The notes below the pieces were generated by a model. That model saw only the letters and a list, made by a program, of their open reading frames with translations. It was not told where the DNA came from and did no database searches. A DNA stretch of 54,009 bases from Candidatus Sulfotelmatobacter sp. (GTDB lineage Bacteria; Eisenbacteria; RBG-16-71-46), in the NCBI GenBank assembly GCA_035498555.1, contig DATKAB010000074.1, positions 1 to 54,009 on the forward strand, read 5' to 3'. Each line of letters begins with the position of its first letter. Position 1 is the first letter of the stretch. Shown here in pieces: positions 27,154 to 35,425 of this stretch. The position numbers and the translations under genes are program-made.

Positions 27154-29042
27154 GCGGCTCCGAGGACCTGGCTCTCCGCGGCTACGACCCGCGGCTGATG
27201 CGCCGCCTGCTCGGCTACGTCCGACCCTACCGGGGAACGGTGCTGCTGGCCGGACTGCTGGTGCTGGCCGACACGCTGACGTTGCTGGCGGGCCCCTGGC
27301 TGACCCGGGAAGCCATCGATCACGGCATTCGCCAGGGCGACATGGTTCATCTCACGCTGGTGGGGCTGCTGTACCTGTCGATGCTGGGGTTGAGCTTCGC
27401 CTTCTCGTGCTGGCACCAGCTGCTCATGCAGCGCGTCGGCCAGCACGTGACGATGGACCTCAGGCTGGCGCTGTTCGAGCATCTCCAGCGCCTGCCCATC
27501 CCGTATTTCGATCGGCGGCCGGTCGGCAAGCTCCTCACTCGCGTGATGGGCGACGTGGACGTGGTGCAGGAACTGGTCACCGGCGGAGTGGGTGCGTTGT
27601 TCGGCGATCTGTTCATGCTGGCCGGCATCGTGATCGCGATGTGCCGGCTCAACGTCGAGCTGCTGGCGGTGGCGTTTTCGGTGCTGCCACTCATCATCGT
27701 CGTGACGCTCACGCTTCGCTCGCGAGCCCGGCGCACGTTTCGCGACATCCGGATTCGCTATGCCGAGCTGATCGCGACGCTCACCGAGAGCCTGACCGGC
27801 ATGGGCACCATCCAGCTGCTGGGCATCGAGTCGCGGCGTGCCGGAGAATTCCGGCGGGTCAACGCCGGACACCGCGACGCCAACCTGCGCGCGGTGTTCG
27901 ATCAGTCGCTGATCTTTCCGGCACTCGAGCTGGTGGGCGCGCTCACGGTCTCGCTGATCGTGTGGTACGGCGGCCGGCAGGTCATGTGGACCGGCATCAC
28001 GCTTGGAACGCTGGTGGCTTTCCTCCAGTACACGCAGCGATTCTTCCGCCCGGTCGGCGAGCTGAGCGAGAAGTACACGCTGCTCCAGCAGGCCATGGCC
28101 TCCTCGGAGCGCATCTTCGAGCTGCTCGACACGCCCGCCGCTGTTTCGCTCGCAGAGGCGCCGGTCGCGAGCGCCGCGGCCATGAACGGGCGGCGAAACG
28201 GCTCGCCCGCCCCCTGGACCGGCCCGCTCGAAGGTCGCGTGGAGTTCGATCGGGTCGGATTCGCGTATCAGGGCGACAGCCGGGTGCTGGAGGATGTCAG
28301 CTTCTCGGTCGCCGCCGGCGAGCGGGTCGCGCTGGTCGGCGCCTCGGGTTCGGGCAAGACCACGCTGATGCACCTGCTGCTCGGCTTCTACCAGCCGCAG
28401 CGCGGCGAGATCCGGGTGGATGGCCGGCCGCTGGCGGACTGGGACATCCGCGCGCTCCGCTCGCAGATGGGCGTCGTGCTGCAGGACGTCTTCCTGTTCA
28501 CCGACACGGTGGCCCGGAATCTCGATCCGACCGGAGCGCTGCCCCGCGACCGGATCGAGCGCGCGGCGCGGGAGCTGTGCGCGCACGAGTTCATCACTCG
28601 ACTGCCGGAAGGCTACGATTCCGCGCTGGCCGAGCGCGGCGCCTCGCTCTCGGCGGGGCAGCGCCAGCTGCTGGCATTCGCCCGGGCGCTGGTCGGCGAT
28701 CCGCGACTGCTGATGCTCGACGAGGCCACTTCGTCGGTGGACCCTCAGACCGAAGCCGTGCTCCAGGCCGCGGTGCGGCGTCTCCTCGCGGGGCGCAGCA
28801 GCCTGGTGATCGCCCACCGACTCTCCACCGTTCAGGACGTGGACCGTATCGTGGTGCTCCACCACGGACGGGTCCGCGAGGTCGGCACCCACGCCGAACT
28901 CCTTGCCCGCGGCGGAATCTACAGCCGGCTCCATGCCCTGCACTTCCGCGGCCCGCGCGCCGCCGGACGTCCAGCACCCGAGATCCTGGAGCCCGCCCTG
29001 GTCTCGTCTTTCGACGTAAACAAAAGATTGACACAGGCTTGA
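27150..29042 (+). CDS. ABC exporter half-transporter, catalytic subunit
   Basis: Partner of the preceding subunit, with 630 residues. Six transmembrane helices are followed by an ATPase domain. Its motifs are Walker A GASGSGKTT (397-405), a deviant signature LSAGQ (500-504), Walker B with intact catalytic Glu (LLMLDEATSSVD, E525), and the H-loop IAHRLST. The deviant signature pairs with the partner's degenerate Walker B, as expected for an asymmetric heterodimer with one competent ATP site. A linker of about 30 residues rich in Ala, Asn and Arg (near 350-375) separates the domains. The GTG start overlaps the first subunit's stop. The end of this gene contains the -35 box of the next gene's promoter. 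Confidence 0.94.
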   Translation: MSGSEDLALRGYDPRLMRRLLGYVRPYRGTVLLAGLLVLADTLTLLAGPWLTREAIDHGIRQGDMVHLTLVGLLYLSMLGLSFAFSCWHQLLMQRVGQHVTMDLRLALFEHLQRLPIPYFDRRPVGKLLTRVMGDVDVVQELVTGGVGALFGDLFMLAGIVIAMCRLNVELLAVAFSVLPLIIVVTLTLRSRARRTFRDIRIRYAELIATLTESLTGMGTIQLLGIESRRAGEFRRVNAGHRDANLRAVFDQSLIFPALELVGALTVSLIVWYGGRQVMWTGITLGTLVAFLQYTQRFFRPVGELSEKYTLLQQAMASSERIFELLDTPAAVSLAEAPVASAAAMNGRRNGSPAPWTGPLEGRVEFDRVGFAYQGDSRVLEDVSFSVAAGERVALVGASGSGKTTLMHLLLGFYQPQRGEIRVDGRPLADWDIRALRSQMGVVLQDVFLFTDTVARNLDPTGALPRDRIERAARELCAHEFITRLPEGYDSALAERGASLSAGQRQLLAFARALVGDPRLLMLDEATSSVDPQTEAVLQAAVRRLLAGRSSLVIAHRLSTVQDVDRIVVLHHGRVREVGTHAELLARGGIYSRLHALHFRGPRAAGRPAPEILEPALVSSFDVNKRLTQA

Positions 29043-29056
29043 AAGCCCGGTAGCAT
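29028..29056 (+). promoter_or_regulatory. Promoter with spacer palindrome for the third XRE-cupin gene
   Basis: A perfect TTGACA (29028-29033), a 17-base spacer and TAGCAT (29051-29056; four of six) form the best promoter in the window. The spacer holds the dyad GGCTT-GA-AAGCC (29036-29047), where a bound repressor would block RNA polymerase. The -35 lies inside the end of the ABC gene, and its TGA stop is within the dyad. Downstream, CCTCC (29077-29081) can pair with the GGAGG ribosome binding site (29093-29097). Confidence 0.72.
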
Positions 29057-29103
29057 CCCTAAACGTTGTCACGTACCCTCCAACCCCCACGGGGAGGTGG
29101 CTC

Positions 29104-29709
29104 ATGCAACTGGGTAGAAAGATCCGTGACCTCCGCCTCCGACGTGGACTCACCGTCCAACAGCTGGCGGAAGCAAGCGACCTCTCGAAGGGCTTCATCA
29201 GTCAGGTCGAGAACGATCGAACCTCGCCCTCGCTCGCCACGCTGCGCGATCTCGCCATGGCGCTCGAGACCTCGGTGGCGTACCTGGTGGTCGAAGAGGA
29301 CCAGGTTCCGCACGTGGTGCGGAAAGCCGAACGCCCGCGCGTGCAGGTGGGCGGCAACACCTCGCGGGTCGAGGTGCTCTCGGCCCAGCCCAAGCGCAAT
29401 CTCGAGCTGTTGATGGCGGAGCTGCCGCCGGGCATGAACGCCGGCGACAAGCGCCATTACCATCACGGCGAGGAATGCGTGGTGGTGCTCGAGGGGCGGG
29501 TCCGGCTCACCTGCGGGAATCAGGTGATGGTGCTCGACCCCGGCGACTCCTGCCACTACGACGGGCGCGTGCCGCACGCGGTCGAGAACTGTGGCTCGAC
29601 CACCGCCCGGCTGTTGATCGCCATGACGCCGGCGGCCTTCGAACCGCTGATTCGCGTGCGCGAGATGGCGGCTCCGCGCGCCGAGGTGCAGCCCGTCACC
29701 AACTACTGA
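29104..29709 (+). CDS. XRE-family transcriptional regulator with metal-type cupin domain
   Basis: The protein has 201 residues. An XRE helix-turn-helix occupies residues 1-60 (LGRKIRDLRLRRGLTVQQL, LSKGFISQVENDRTSPSLATL). The C-terminal cupin has both motifs intact: GDKRHYHHGEECVVVLEG, with paired His and Glu ligands, and PGDSCHYDGRVPHAVEN with the second-motif His. It resembles PuuR-type regulators that sense a small metabolite. The ATG is 6 bases after GGAGG. The spacer dyad in its promoter suggests autoregulation. It is the third such regulator within 10 kb and the only one with a fully canonical cupin. Confidence 0.92.
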   Translation: MQLGRKIRDLRLRRGLTVQQLAEASDLSKGFISQVENDRTSPSLATLRDLAMALETSVAYLVVEEDQVPHVVRKAERPRVQVGGNTSRVEVLSAQPKRNLELLMAELPPGMNAGDKRHYHHGEECVVVLEGRVRLTCGNQVMVLDPGDSCHYDGRVPHAVENCGSTTARLLIAMTPAAFEPLIRVREMAAPRAEVQPVTNY

Positions 29710-29730
29710 CGCCGTTCGGCGTCCGCGGGA

Positions 29731-29756
29731 CGGCGGTCCGCTCGAGCGGGCCGCCG
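29731..29756 (+). terminator. GC-rich hairpin after the XRE-cupin gene
   Basis: Bases 29731-29756 form a near-perfect 26-base palindrome (two G-U pairs in RNA) centred on CTCGAG, followed by TTCGGCTTTCTG. A second perfect stem, GACGCC-GTTC-GGCGTC at 29708-29723, overlaps the stop codon. The tail is only moderately T-rich, so termination may be incomplete. Confidence 0.5.
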
Positions 29757-29769
29757 TTCGGCTTTCTGC

Positions 29770-29775
29770 TAGTTT
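29770..29775 (+). promoter_or_regulatory. Candidate -10 element of a leaderless MFS gene
   Basis: TAGTTT lies 9 bases before the ATG at 29785, and no ribosome binding site is visible between them. No good -35 is present 17 bases upstream, where the terminator-like hairpin lies. Confidence 0.4.
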
Positions 29776-29784
29776 CCGCGCCCC

Positions 29785-31071
29785 ATGAGTCCACTGGCCG
29801 GCGCTTTCAACGACTTCCTCGAAGCCGCGCGACTGTTCTCGATTCCCTCCCGCCGTTTTCTGCTCGGCGAGTTCCTGGCCTGGGTCGGGATGGGGATCTT
29901 CCAGGTGCTGTTCAACCTCTACCTGGTGCAGGGCCATTTCCAGGAGGCGTTCGTCGGGCGCGCAGTCTCGCTGAACGCGCTCGGCGTGGCGCTGCTCGCC
30001 CTGCCGGCCGGCTGGCTGGCCGATCGTTACGGCCGCAGGCGCGTCATCGTGGGCGGTGCGCTGGTGGATGGAATGGCGCAGCTCACGCGCGCCATGACGC
30101 TGCACCCGGGCGCGATCCTCGCCGGCAGCTTCATTTCGGGCGCCGGCCAGGCGATGCTGGCGATCGCGGCGGCCCCGTTCATCGCCGAGCATTCGACTGC
30201 GCGCGAGCGCACGCACCTGTTCAGCGCGTTCTTCGCGGCGGTGCTGTTCGCCGGCGTGATCGGCAACATTCTCGGCGGCTGGATCCCGCCCGCGCTGATG
30301 CACTTGCCCCAGGCCTGGCGTCCCAATCTGCTCGGCGCCTATCGCATCTCGCTCCTGATCGGCGCGGGATTCGTGCTCGCGGGGACGCTGCCGCTCGCGC
30401 TGTTGCGCGGGCACCTCGAGAAGCCGACGCCCCACCTCGGCCGGCGGCTGTCGCGCGCCGACCTGCGCCTGCTCGCGCCGATCGCCCTCAACAGCATCCT
30501 GATCGGGCTGGGCGCCGGGCTCGTCATTCCCTTCATGAACCTGTACTTCGCGCGGCGCTTCGCCTGCTCGAGCGCTCAGATCGGCTCGTTCTTCTCGCTG
30601 GCTCAGGTGGTGACCGCGGCGGCCTCGCTGATCGGGCCGGCGATCGCGCGGCGCTTCGGCAAACTCCGCACCGCGGTCAGCTCGGAGCTGCTGTCGCTGC
30701 CGTTCCTGGTCACGCTCGGCGCCGAGCACAACCTCGGCATCGCGGTTACGGCGTTCCTGTTTCGAGCCACGCTCATGCAGGCCTCGACTCCGCTGGTCAA
30801 CGCGTTCGTGATGGATATGCTACCGCCGGAGCTGCGCGCGCGCTCGACCAGCCTCAACAATCTGCTCTGGAATCTGGGATGGGCGATGAGCGCCACCCTG
30901 GCGGGCGCGATCATCCAGCGGTTCGGCTACGACGTGCCCTTCTATTGCACCGCGGCGCTCTATGCCATCGCCGCCAGCTCGTTCTTCCTGGCGTTCCGCG
31001 GCCACCGCGAGCCGCCGGTCGTCTCCGCCGGCGAGATCCTGGCCAGCAGCGAGAGCGGCGAGGTGGTCTAG
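29785..31071 (+). CDS. Major facilitator superfamily transporter
   Basis: The protein has 428 residues with about 12 transmembrane helices. The MFS loop-2/3 signature is present as GWLADRYGRRRVIVGGALVDG (about 75-95). The second half begins after a cytoplasmic loop (LEKPTPHLGRRLSRADLRLL), and its matching loop reads IGPAIARRFGKLR. LPPELRARSTSLNNLLWNLGW is typical of drug-type MFS proteins. The substrate is unknown. It has no visible ribosome binding site, so the mRNA may be leaderless from the TAGTTT at 29770. It is not obviously regulated by the upstream XRE gene, from which a hairpin separates it. Confidence 0.88.
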   Translation: MSPLAGAFNDFLEAARLFSIPSRRFLLGEFLAWVGMGIFQVLFNLYLVQGHFQEAFVGRAVSLNALGVALLALPAGWLADRYGRRRVIVGGALVDGMAQLTRAMTLHPGAILAGSFISGAGQAMLAIAAAPFIAEHSTARERTHLFSAFFAAVLFAGVIGNILGGWIPPALMHLPQAWRPNLLGAYRISLLIGAGFVLAGTLPLALLRGHLEKPTPHLGRRLSRADLRLLAPIALNSILIGLGAGLVIPFMNLYFARRFACSSAQIGSFFSLAQVVTAAASLIGPAIARRFGKLRTAVSSELLSLPFLVTLGAEHNLGIAVTAFLFRATLMQASTPLVNAFVMDMLPPELRARSTSLNNLLWNLGWAMSATLAGAIIQRFGYDVPFYCTAALYAIAASSFFLAFRGHREPPVVSAGEILASSESGEVV

Positions 31072-31148
31072 GTCGGGGGGGATTCAACTCGGGCGCGTGA
31101 CGGTCCGATAACGGAAGAGGCGGGCGCCGCGGGGGTATGCCCCTCCCC

Positions 31149-31177
31149 TTGTTCGTCACACGCGGCGGCGCTAGCTT
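31149..31177 (+). promoter_or_regulatory. Candidate promoter of the 124-residue protein
   Basis: TTGTTC (31149-31154), a 17-base spacer and TAGCTT (31172-31177) lie about 45 bases before the gene's ATG. The 152-base gap after the MFS gene also holds a small GGGG-TATG-CCCC hairpin (31132-31143) and is otherwise featureless. Confidence 0.45.
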
Positions 31178-31223
31178 GAAGAGCGTCGAGCGAACCCCAC
31201 GCTCGGCCACCAAGGAGGGTGGG

Positions 31224-31598
31224 ATGAAGAAGTTCTTCGTGTTCCTGCTCGTCTGCTTCGCTGCCTGGTACGGCTGGAAGCACTACCCCGAGCTCTTGAA
31301 GAAGCGTGGCGGCGACGAGGCCGTGATCGTCAACAATTCCGGCCACCCGATGGAGCGCGTGCGACTCACCGTCGACGGGCAAACCTACGTCAAGGAAGCA
31401 CTGCCCGAGAACGACAAGGCTTCGTTCGAATTCGAGGTCGCCAACGACGCCACGTTCGAGCTCGAATGGCAATATTCCGACGCGATGGGTGTGAAACACT
31501 GGTCGGGCGGAATGGTGCCACGGGGGCCGATGCTGCAGCGGCACACCATGACCGTGGATGGCGACGGAGAGGTGCTCTACCAGGCGGAGAACAAATAG
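31224..31598 (+). CDS. Small membrane-anchored hypothetical protein
   Basis: The protein has 124 residues. One N-terminal hydrophobic helix (KKFFVFLLVCFAAWYGW) probably acts as an uncleaved anchor. The remaining 100 residues look extracytoplasmic and mainly beta (AVIVNNSGHPMERVRLTVDGQTY, ASFEFEVANDATFELEWQYS). The pattern suggests a small Ig-like or immunoglobulin-sandwich domain, but I do not recognise the family. The ATG has an excellent ribosome binding site (AAGGAGGG) and its own candidate promoter, so it is probably a real gene. It converges on the acyl-CoA synthetase with 12 bases between stops. Confidence 0.8.
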   Translation: MKKFFVFLLVCFAAWYGWKHYPELLKKRGGDEAVIVNNSGHPMERVRLTVDGQTYVKEALPENDKASFEFEVANDATFELEWQYSDAMGVKHWSGGMVPRGPMLQRHTMTVDGDGEVLYQAENK

Positions 31599-31610
31599 CC
31601 AGGCGGCGAG

Positions 31611-33365
31611 CTAGGCGACCGCGCCGACCCTTCGCGATTCCGACTCCGCGTCGGCCGTGAACGACTGCCGCCGGATCTTTCCCGTGGTGGTCTTCGGGAA
31701 TTCCTGCCAGCGGATGAACACGCGCTTGACGCGCTTGTAGGGCGCGAGTGTCGCGCAGCGCGCCTCCACCTCATGGCGCAGCAGCGCCTCGACGTAGGCG
31801 TCGTCGGCCTTGCGGCCTTCGCTCGCAGCGCGCGCCTCGATCTCGGGAAGGTTCGGCACCAGGTACGCGTGCACTTCCTCGCGTTCGCCACGGACGTCGC
31901 GGCCGCCCACCACCATGACCTCGAGCACGTAGGGACTGTTGGCGAGATAGACCTCGATCTCCTCGGGGTAGATCTTCTTGCCCGCCGCGGTGGCGATCAT
32001 GTTCTTGAGCCGCCCGGTGATGCGAAGCCGCCCGTCGGGCAACAGTCGGCCGAGGTCGCCGGTGTAGAGCCAGCCGTCGCGCAGCACCTCGGCGGTCCCG
32101 CGAGGATTTCCGTAGTAGCCCAGCATGACGTTGGGGCCGCGAATCGCGATCTCGCCGTTCCCCTCTTCGTCGGGATCGGCGATGCGCACCTCGACCCCCG
32201 GCACCGGCCAGCCGACGCCACCGGGCTCGGGCCGCGACGGTCGATTGGCGCACGCCACCGGTGAGGTTTCGGTCAGGCCGTAGCCCTCGAGCACCGGGAG
32301 CCCGAGGTCGAGGAATCCGTAGAAGACCTCGGGCGCGAGCGGCGCGGCCCCGCACACGAACAGCCGCAACGAGCCGAGCCCGGCCTTCACGCGGAGCGGG
32401 CGCATCAGTTGCCGGCCGATGCGCGCACCGGTCAGGATCCGCGCCAGGCGCGCCACTGCGAGCAGAGCGCGAACCGACAATCTTTGCGGGAACGGCCGCT
32501 CGCTGATGCCGCGCTGGATGGCGCTCAGCAGCTTCTCGTAGAGCAGTGGCACGGCGATGAACAGAGTCGTCCCGCTGCTCTGCAGATCCTCGCGCAACTC
32601 CTTGGAATTGAGCCCTCGCGCGTACGCCACGCTCGCGCCCATGCGCATGGCGCACAGGAAGCCTCCGGTGCTCTCGAAGGTGTGGTGGAGCGGAAGCACC
32701 GAGAGCAGCCGGTCGGCGGGCCCGAACTGGAGCGTCTTCGCCACCGCCTCGACATTGAAGAGCAGGTTCGCGTGCGAGAGCATCACGCCCTTGGCGTGGC
32801 CCGTGGTGCCGGAGGTGAAGATCAGCACCGCGAGATCGTTCGGCTGCGCGGTCAGCTGGCGCGGGGCGGCGTCGCCGAACTCGCGCATCGCGTCTTCCCA
32901 GCCGGGCAAGTCGCGTCCCGGATCGAGACTCAGCAGCCTCAGCTGCGGAAGGCGCTCCGCTCTCACCGCTTCGAGCGTCTGGCGCTGGCGCTCGCTCACG
33001 ATGCAGCGCGTCGCGCCGGCAGTGGCGAGGATCTCGCCCACCTCTTGCGCTTTGAGTTGCGCGTCGAGCGGCACCACCACCGCCCCGGTTTCGATCACGG
33101 CGAGATAGGCCAGCCCCCATTCGGGCCGATTCTCGGATTGGAGACCGACGCGATCGCCGGGCCGGACGCCTTCGCGCTCCAGCAACGCCGCGAAGGCGTG
33201 CATCTGACGCGCGGATTCGGCGAAGGAGCGCGCGCGCCACTCGCCCTCCCGGTGGGCAAGCAGGAAGGGCGCATCGCCGTACTGGCGCGCGGCGAACTCG
33301 AGGAGCTGCGGAAGAAGCGGGACGACGGGCGCGGGGGCTTCGGCCGGACCCTGTGGATGGATCAC
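31611..33365 (-). CDS. Long-chain fatty acyl-CoA synthetase-like AMP-binding enzyme
   Basis: An adenylate-forming ligase of 584 residues that activates a carboxylic acid, probably a fatty acid, with ATP and CoA. The motifs occur in order: LIFTSGTTGHAKGVMLSHAN (P-loop), LPLHHTFESTGG, EGYGLTETSPV, WLYTGDLGRLLPDGRLRITGR, and the C-terminal catalytic lysine region PKTTTGKIRR. I start it at GTG 33365, directly after a promoter-like TACCGT. The in-frame TTG at 33401 is the -35 of that promoter and is rejected. Substrate chain length cannot be read from the sequence. Confidence 0.9.
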   Translation of the reverse strand: MIHPQGPAEAPAPVVPLLPQLLEFAARQYGDAPFLLAHREGEWRARSFAESARQMHAFAALLEREGVRPGDRVGLQSENRPEWGLAYLAVIETGAVVVPLDAQLKAQEVGEILATAGATRCIVSERQRQTLEAVRAERLPQLRLLSLDPGRDLPGWEDAMREFGDAAPRQLTAQPNDLAVLIFTSGTTGHAKGVMLSHANLLFNVEAVAKTLQFGPADRLLSVLPLHHTFESTGGFLCAMRMGASVAYARGLNSKELREDLQSSGTTLFIAVPLLYEKLLSAIQRGISERPFPQRLSVRALLAVARLARILTGARIGRQLMRPLRVKAGLGSLRLFVCGAAPLAPEVFYGFLDLGLPVLEGYGLTETSPVACANRPSRPEPGGVGWPVPGVEVRIADPDEEGNGEIAIRGPNVMLGYYGNPRGTAEVLRDGWLYTGDLGRLLPDGRLRITGRLKNMIATAAGKKIYPEEIEVYLANSPYVLEVMVVGGRDVRGEREEVHAYLVPNLPEIEARAASEGRKADDAYVEALLRHEVEARCATLAPYKRVKRVFIRWQEFPKTTTGKIRRQSFTADAESESRRVGAVA

Positions 33366-33371
33366 GGAAAA

Positions 33372-33401
33372 ACGGTAGCACCCGCTCGAAAACAGGGTCA
33401 A
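33372..33401 (-). promoter_or_regulatory. Candidate leaderless promoter of the acyl-CoA synthetase
   Basis: On the minus strand TTGACC (33401-33396) is followed by 18 bases and TACCGT (33377-33372). Only six bases (TTTTCC) then separate the -10 from the GTG start at 33365. No ribosome binding site is possible in that gap, so initiation on a leaderless transcript is likely. Confidence 0.5.
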
Positions 33402-33417
33402 GAACTCCGCGGCCGGC

Positions 33418-34137
33418 CTAGCTCATCCGTTCCGGCTTCCGAGCGATCACCAGATGCGACATCGCCTCCAGGGGGTCGAAGAACAGCTGGTCCATCAGCT
33501 CGAAGAACGACTGGATCAGCACGTACAGCAGCCGCACCGGGATTTCGGTGAGCCAGCGGAGCGCGCCGCGGTTGATCCGATTGAGCGCGCCGATCAGCGA
33601 CAGACCGGTACGCGCCCACAGTCCGCCGAGCGGCACGATCTCCATCACTTCGAATCCCGCCTTCTCGAACAGATAGCGCGCGCCGAATTGAGTGAAGCGG
33701 AAATAGTCGTGCGGCGCGTCGAGCACCGGCTCCATCTGCGCGAACTCGACCATGGCGATCCCGCCCGGCCTGAGCACGCGGTAGGCCTCGCGGAACATCT
33801 CGGACGGCTCCCGCAGGTAGGTGACCACCGAAAACGAGACCACCGTGTCGATCGATTCGGAGCGGATCGGCTGCGCCTCGGCCCGCGCGCAGGCATCGGG
33901 ACCCGCGCGCTTCGCGTGCGGCGAGCCCGGCAGGTCGGTGCCCCAGTAGCGGCGGATGCCGCCCGCCAGCGCCGGCGCGAACGGTCGCGAGCCGCAGCCG
34001 ATGTCGAGGAGCTCGCCGCGCGCCAGTGCGCGGCGCTTCTCGAGCGCGTCGATCAGCTTGTGGTTGGCGAGCCAGTTGTACTTCCATACCGACCACTTGC
34101 CGGTCGGTGCCCGCTCCGGGATCCCCGGGGTGGTCAC
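33418..34137 (-). CDS. SAM-dependent methyltransferase, class I
   Basis: The protein has 239 residues. The SAM-binding motif I is LLDIGCGSRPFAP (about 43-55). Motif II is the acidic ESIDTVVSFSVVTYLREPSE, and VLRPGGIAMVEFAQ is the post-II strand typical of Methyltransf_11 proteins. The C-terminal third is hydrophobic (LIGALNRINRGALRWL, LLYVLIQSFFELMDQLFF) and may sit at the membrane. The GTG start at 34137 overlaps the upstream deacetylase-like gene by four bases. This pairing, next to a divergent glycosyltransferase, suggests modification of a polysaccharide or a lipid-linked glycan. The substrate is unknown. Confidence 0.85.
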   Translation of the reverse strand: MTTPGIPERAPTGKWSVWKYNWLANHKLIDALEKRRALARGELLDIGCGSRPFAPALAGGIRRYWGTDLPGSPHAKRAGPDACARAEAQPIRSESIDTVVSFSVVTYLREPSEMFREAYRVLRPGGIAMVEFAQMEPVLDAPHDYFRFTQFGARYLFEKAGFEVMEIVPLGGLWARTGLSLIGALNRINRGALRWLTEIPVRLLYVLIQSFFELMDQLFFDPLEAMSHLVIARKPERMS

Positions 34138-35393
34138 GGGTTCGCCCACTCGATCAGGTACTCGCCGACGTTGGCGCGCACCGTGACCTCGCCCGGCTCG
34201 AAGAACACATCGGCGTCGGCGTCGTGCCCTTCGCGCAGCGCGGCGCCGCGCGCGTTCTTCGGCGCCGGAAAGCGCACCGGCTCGCGCGGCACCGCGTAGT
34301 AGCGGAGCAGCACGCCTCGATCGCCGACCGGGCGCAACGACCAGCGTCGATCCACCAGCTGCCTCACCTCGTGATCGGTGAGGAACACGGCCCCGTCCCG
34401 GCTCAGGCGCGAGAGCAGGTCGCGCAGCGAGGCCCGGCCGGCCTCGGCGGCCTCGGGATCGAGCTGAGCGTAGTTGACGCGATGGCTGCTGATCACCGCC
34501 GGCTGGCCGCGGCCCCAGGCATCGCGCGCGACGTGATGCGCCGCCAGCGCGCCAAGCGCCGGGTCGCGCGCGATCGGCTCGAACGAAATGCGTGGCGGCA
34601 GGTAGAACCGCGCGCCGTTGCGCCACGGCCAGCGATGGAGGTTCAGCAGGCGGCGCAGCCGCGGCCAGCTCGCTCCCTGCTGCTCGGCCTTCCCCTGGAG
34701 GGTGGTGATGCCACGACGCTCGGCGTCGGCTTCCAGAGATTCGTCCCACCGGTAGTCGGGCGGACAGAACGAATCGGGGGCGCGGCCCATCAGCCGCGTG
34801 AACCGATCGATCGCCAGCTCGAGGTTGCGAGCGCGCACTTCGACGGGCTCGCTCGGATCATATTCCGAGCTGGCCTGCACCGCCGCGCACACCGGACTCT
34901 GTTGCTCCAGCGCGCGCCGCGCGTCATCCGCGCCGCGGCGCAGGGCTTCGAGCCAGGCGCGTTCGGGAAGGTGATGCAGGCCGTGGAGCTCCGGCCACCA
35001 GAGACCCGAAAGCCGCGCCACCATCACCTGCTCCCAAAGCCGCGGGCGCTGCCAGCGGGACGGCGTCTGCGGCAGATCCACCAGCGGGAGCGCGTCGGTC
35101 TCGAACGCCGGCGGCCGCAGCCGCGAGTAGTCCGGGGCGGCCATCACGGTGTTGGCCTGCCAGACCGGCGGGAAACCGTCGCGCCCGCGGAACACCGACA
35201 GCGTCTCGGCGAGCAGTCGCACGTCGTCGGCGCTCTCGAGCGTCGAGGTGCCGTAGCGCAGCCCGGCGGGACTGCGGAACACCGGCGTGTCGGCCAGCAC
35301 CCGGTGCGCCTGCTCGTCGGGGATCCAGGCGCACAGACCCCAGTCGTCGCTTTCGAGCACGACCGCGTGCAGTCGGCCCCAGTCGAGGTTCAA
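34134..35393 (-). CDS. Polysaccharide deacetylase-like protein
   Basis: The protein has 419 residues and no signal peptide. Near the N terminus is VVLESDDWGL (D16, D17), which resembles the TFDDG metal/catalytic motif of NodB-type deacetylases. Later conserved-looking parts are DSFCPPDYRWDESLEADAERRGITTLQGK, placed like the second barrel strands, and PAVISSHRVNYAQLDPE, with a possible ligand His. The C-terminal 70 residues form a small beta domain. The assignment rests on fold-like motifs, not a full signature. I use TTG 35393 with GGAG 8 bases upstream; a candidate -10 TATAGT lies 32 bases before it. It is coupled to the methyltransferase gene. Confidence 0.7.
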   Translation of the reverse strand: MNLDWGRLHAVVLESDDWGLCAWIPDEQAHRVLADTPVFRSPAGLRYGTSTLESADDVRLLAETLSVFRGRDGFPPVWQANTVMAAPDYSRLRPPAFETDALPLVDLPQTPSRWQRPRLWEQVMVARLSGLWWPELHGLHHLPERAWLEALRRGADDARRALEQQSPVCAAVQASSEYDPSEPVEVRARNLELAIDRFTRLMGRAPDSFCPPDYRWDESLEADAERRGITTLQGKAEQQGASWPRLRRLLNLHRWPWRNGARFYLPPRISFEPIARDPALGALAAHHVARDAWGRGQPAVISSHRVNYAQLDPEAAEAGRASLRDLLSRLSRDGAVFLTDHEVRQLVDRRWSLRPVGDRGVLLRYYAVPREPVRFPAPKNARGAALREGHDADADVFFEPGEVTVRANVGEYLIEWANP

Positions 35394-35425
35394 GCGCGGC
35401 GCTCCGTGCTCATGATCGGCGGGCG

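Noticed and set aside
33366-33401. TTG start at 33401 extending the acyl-CoA synthetase by 12 residues
   Set aside because: The TTG belongs to the -35 hexamer TTGACC of the candidate promoter, and the added residues are unlike the family.
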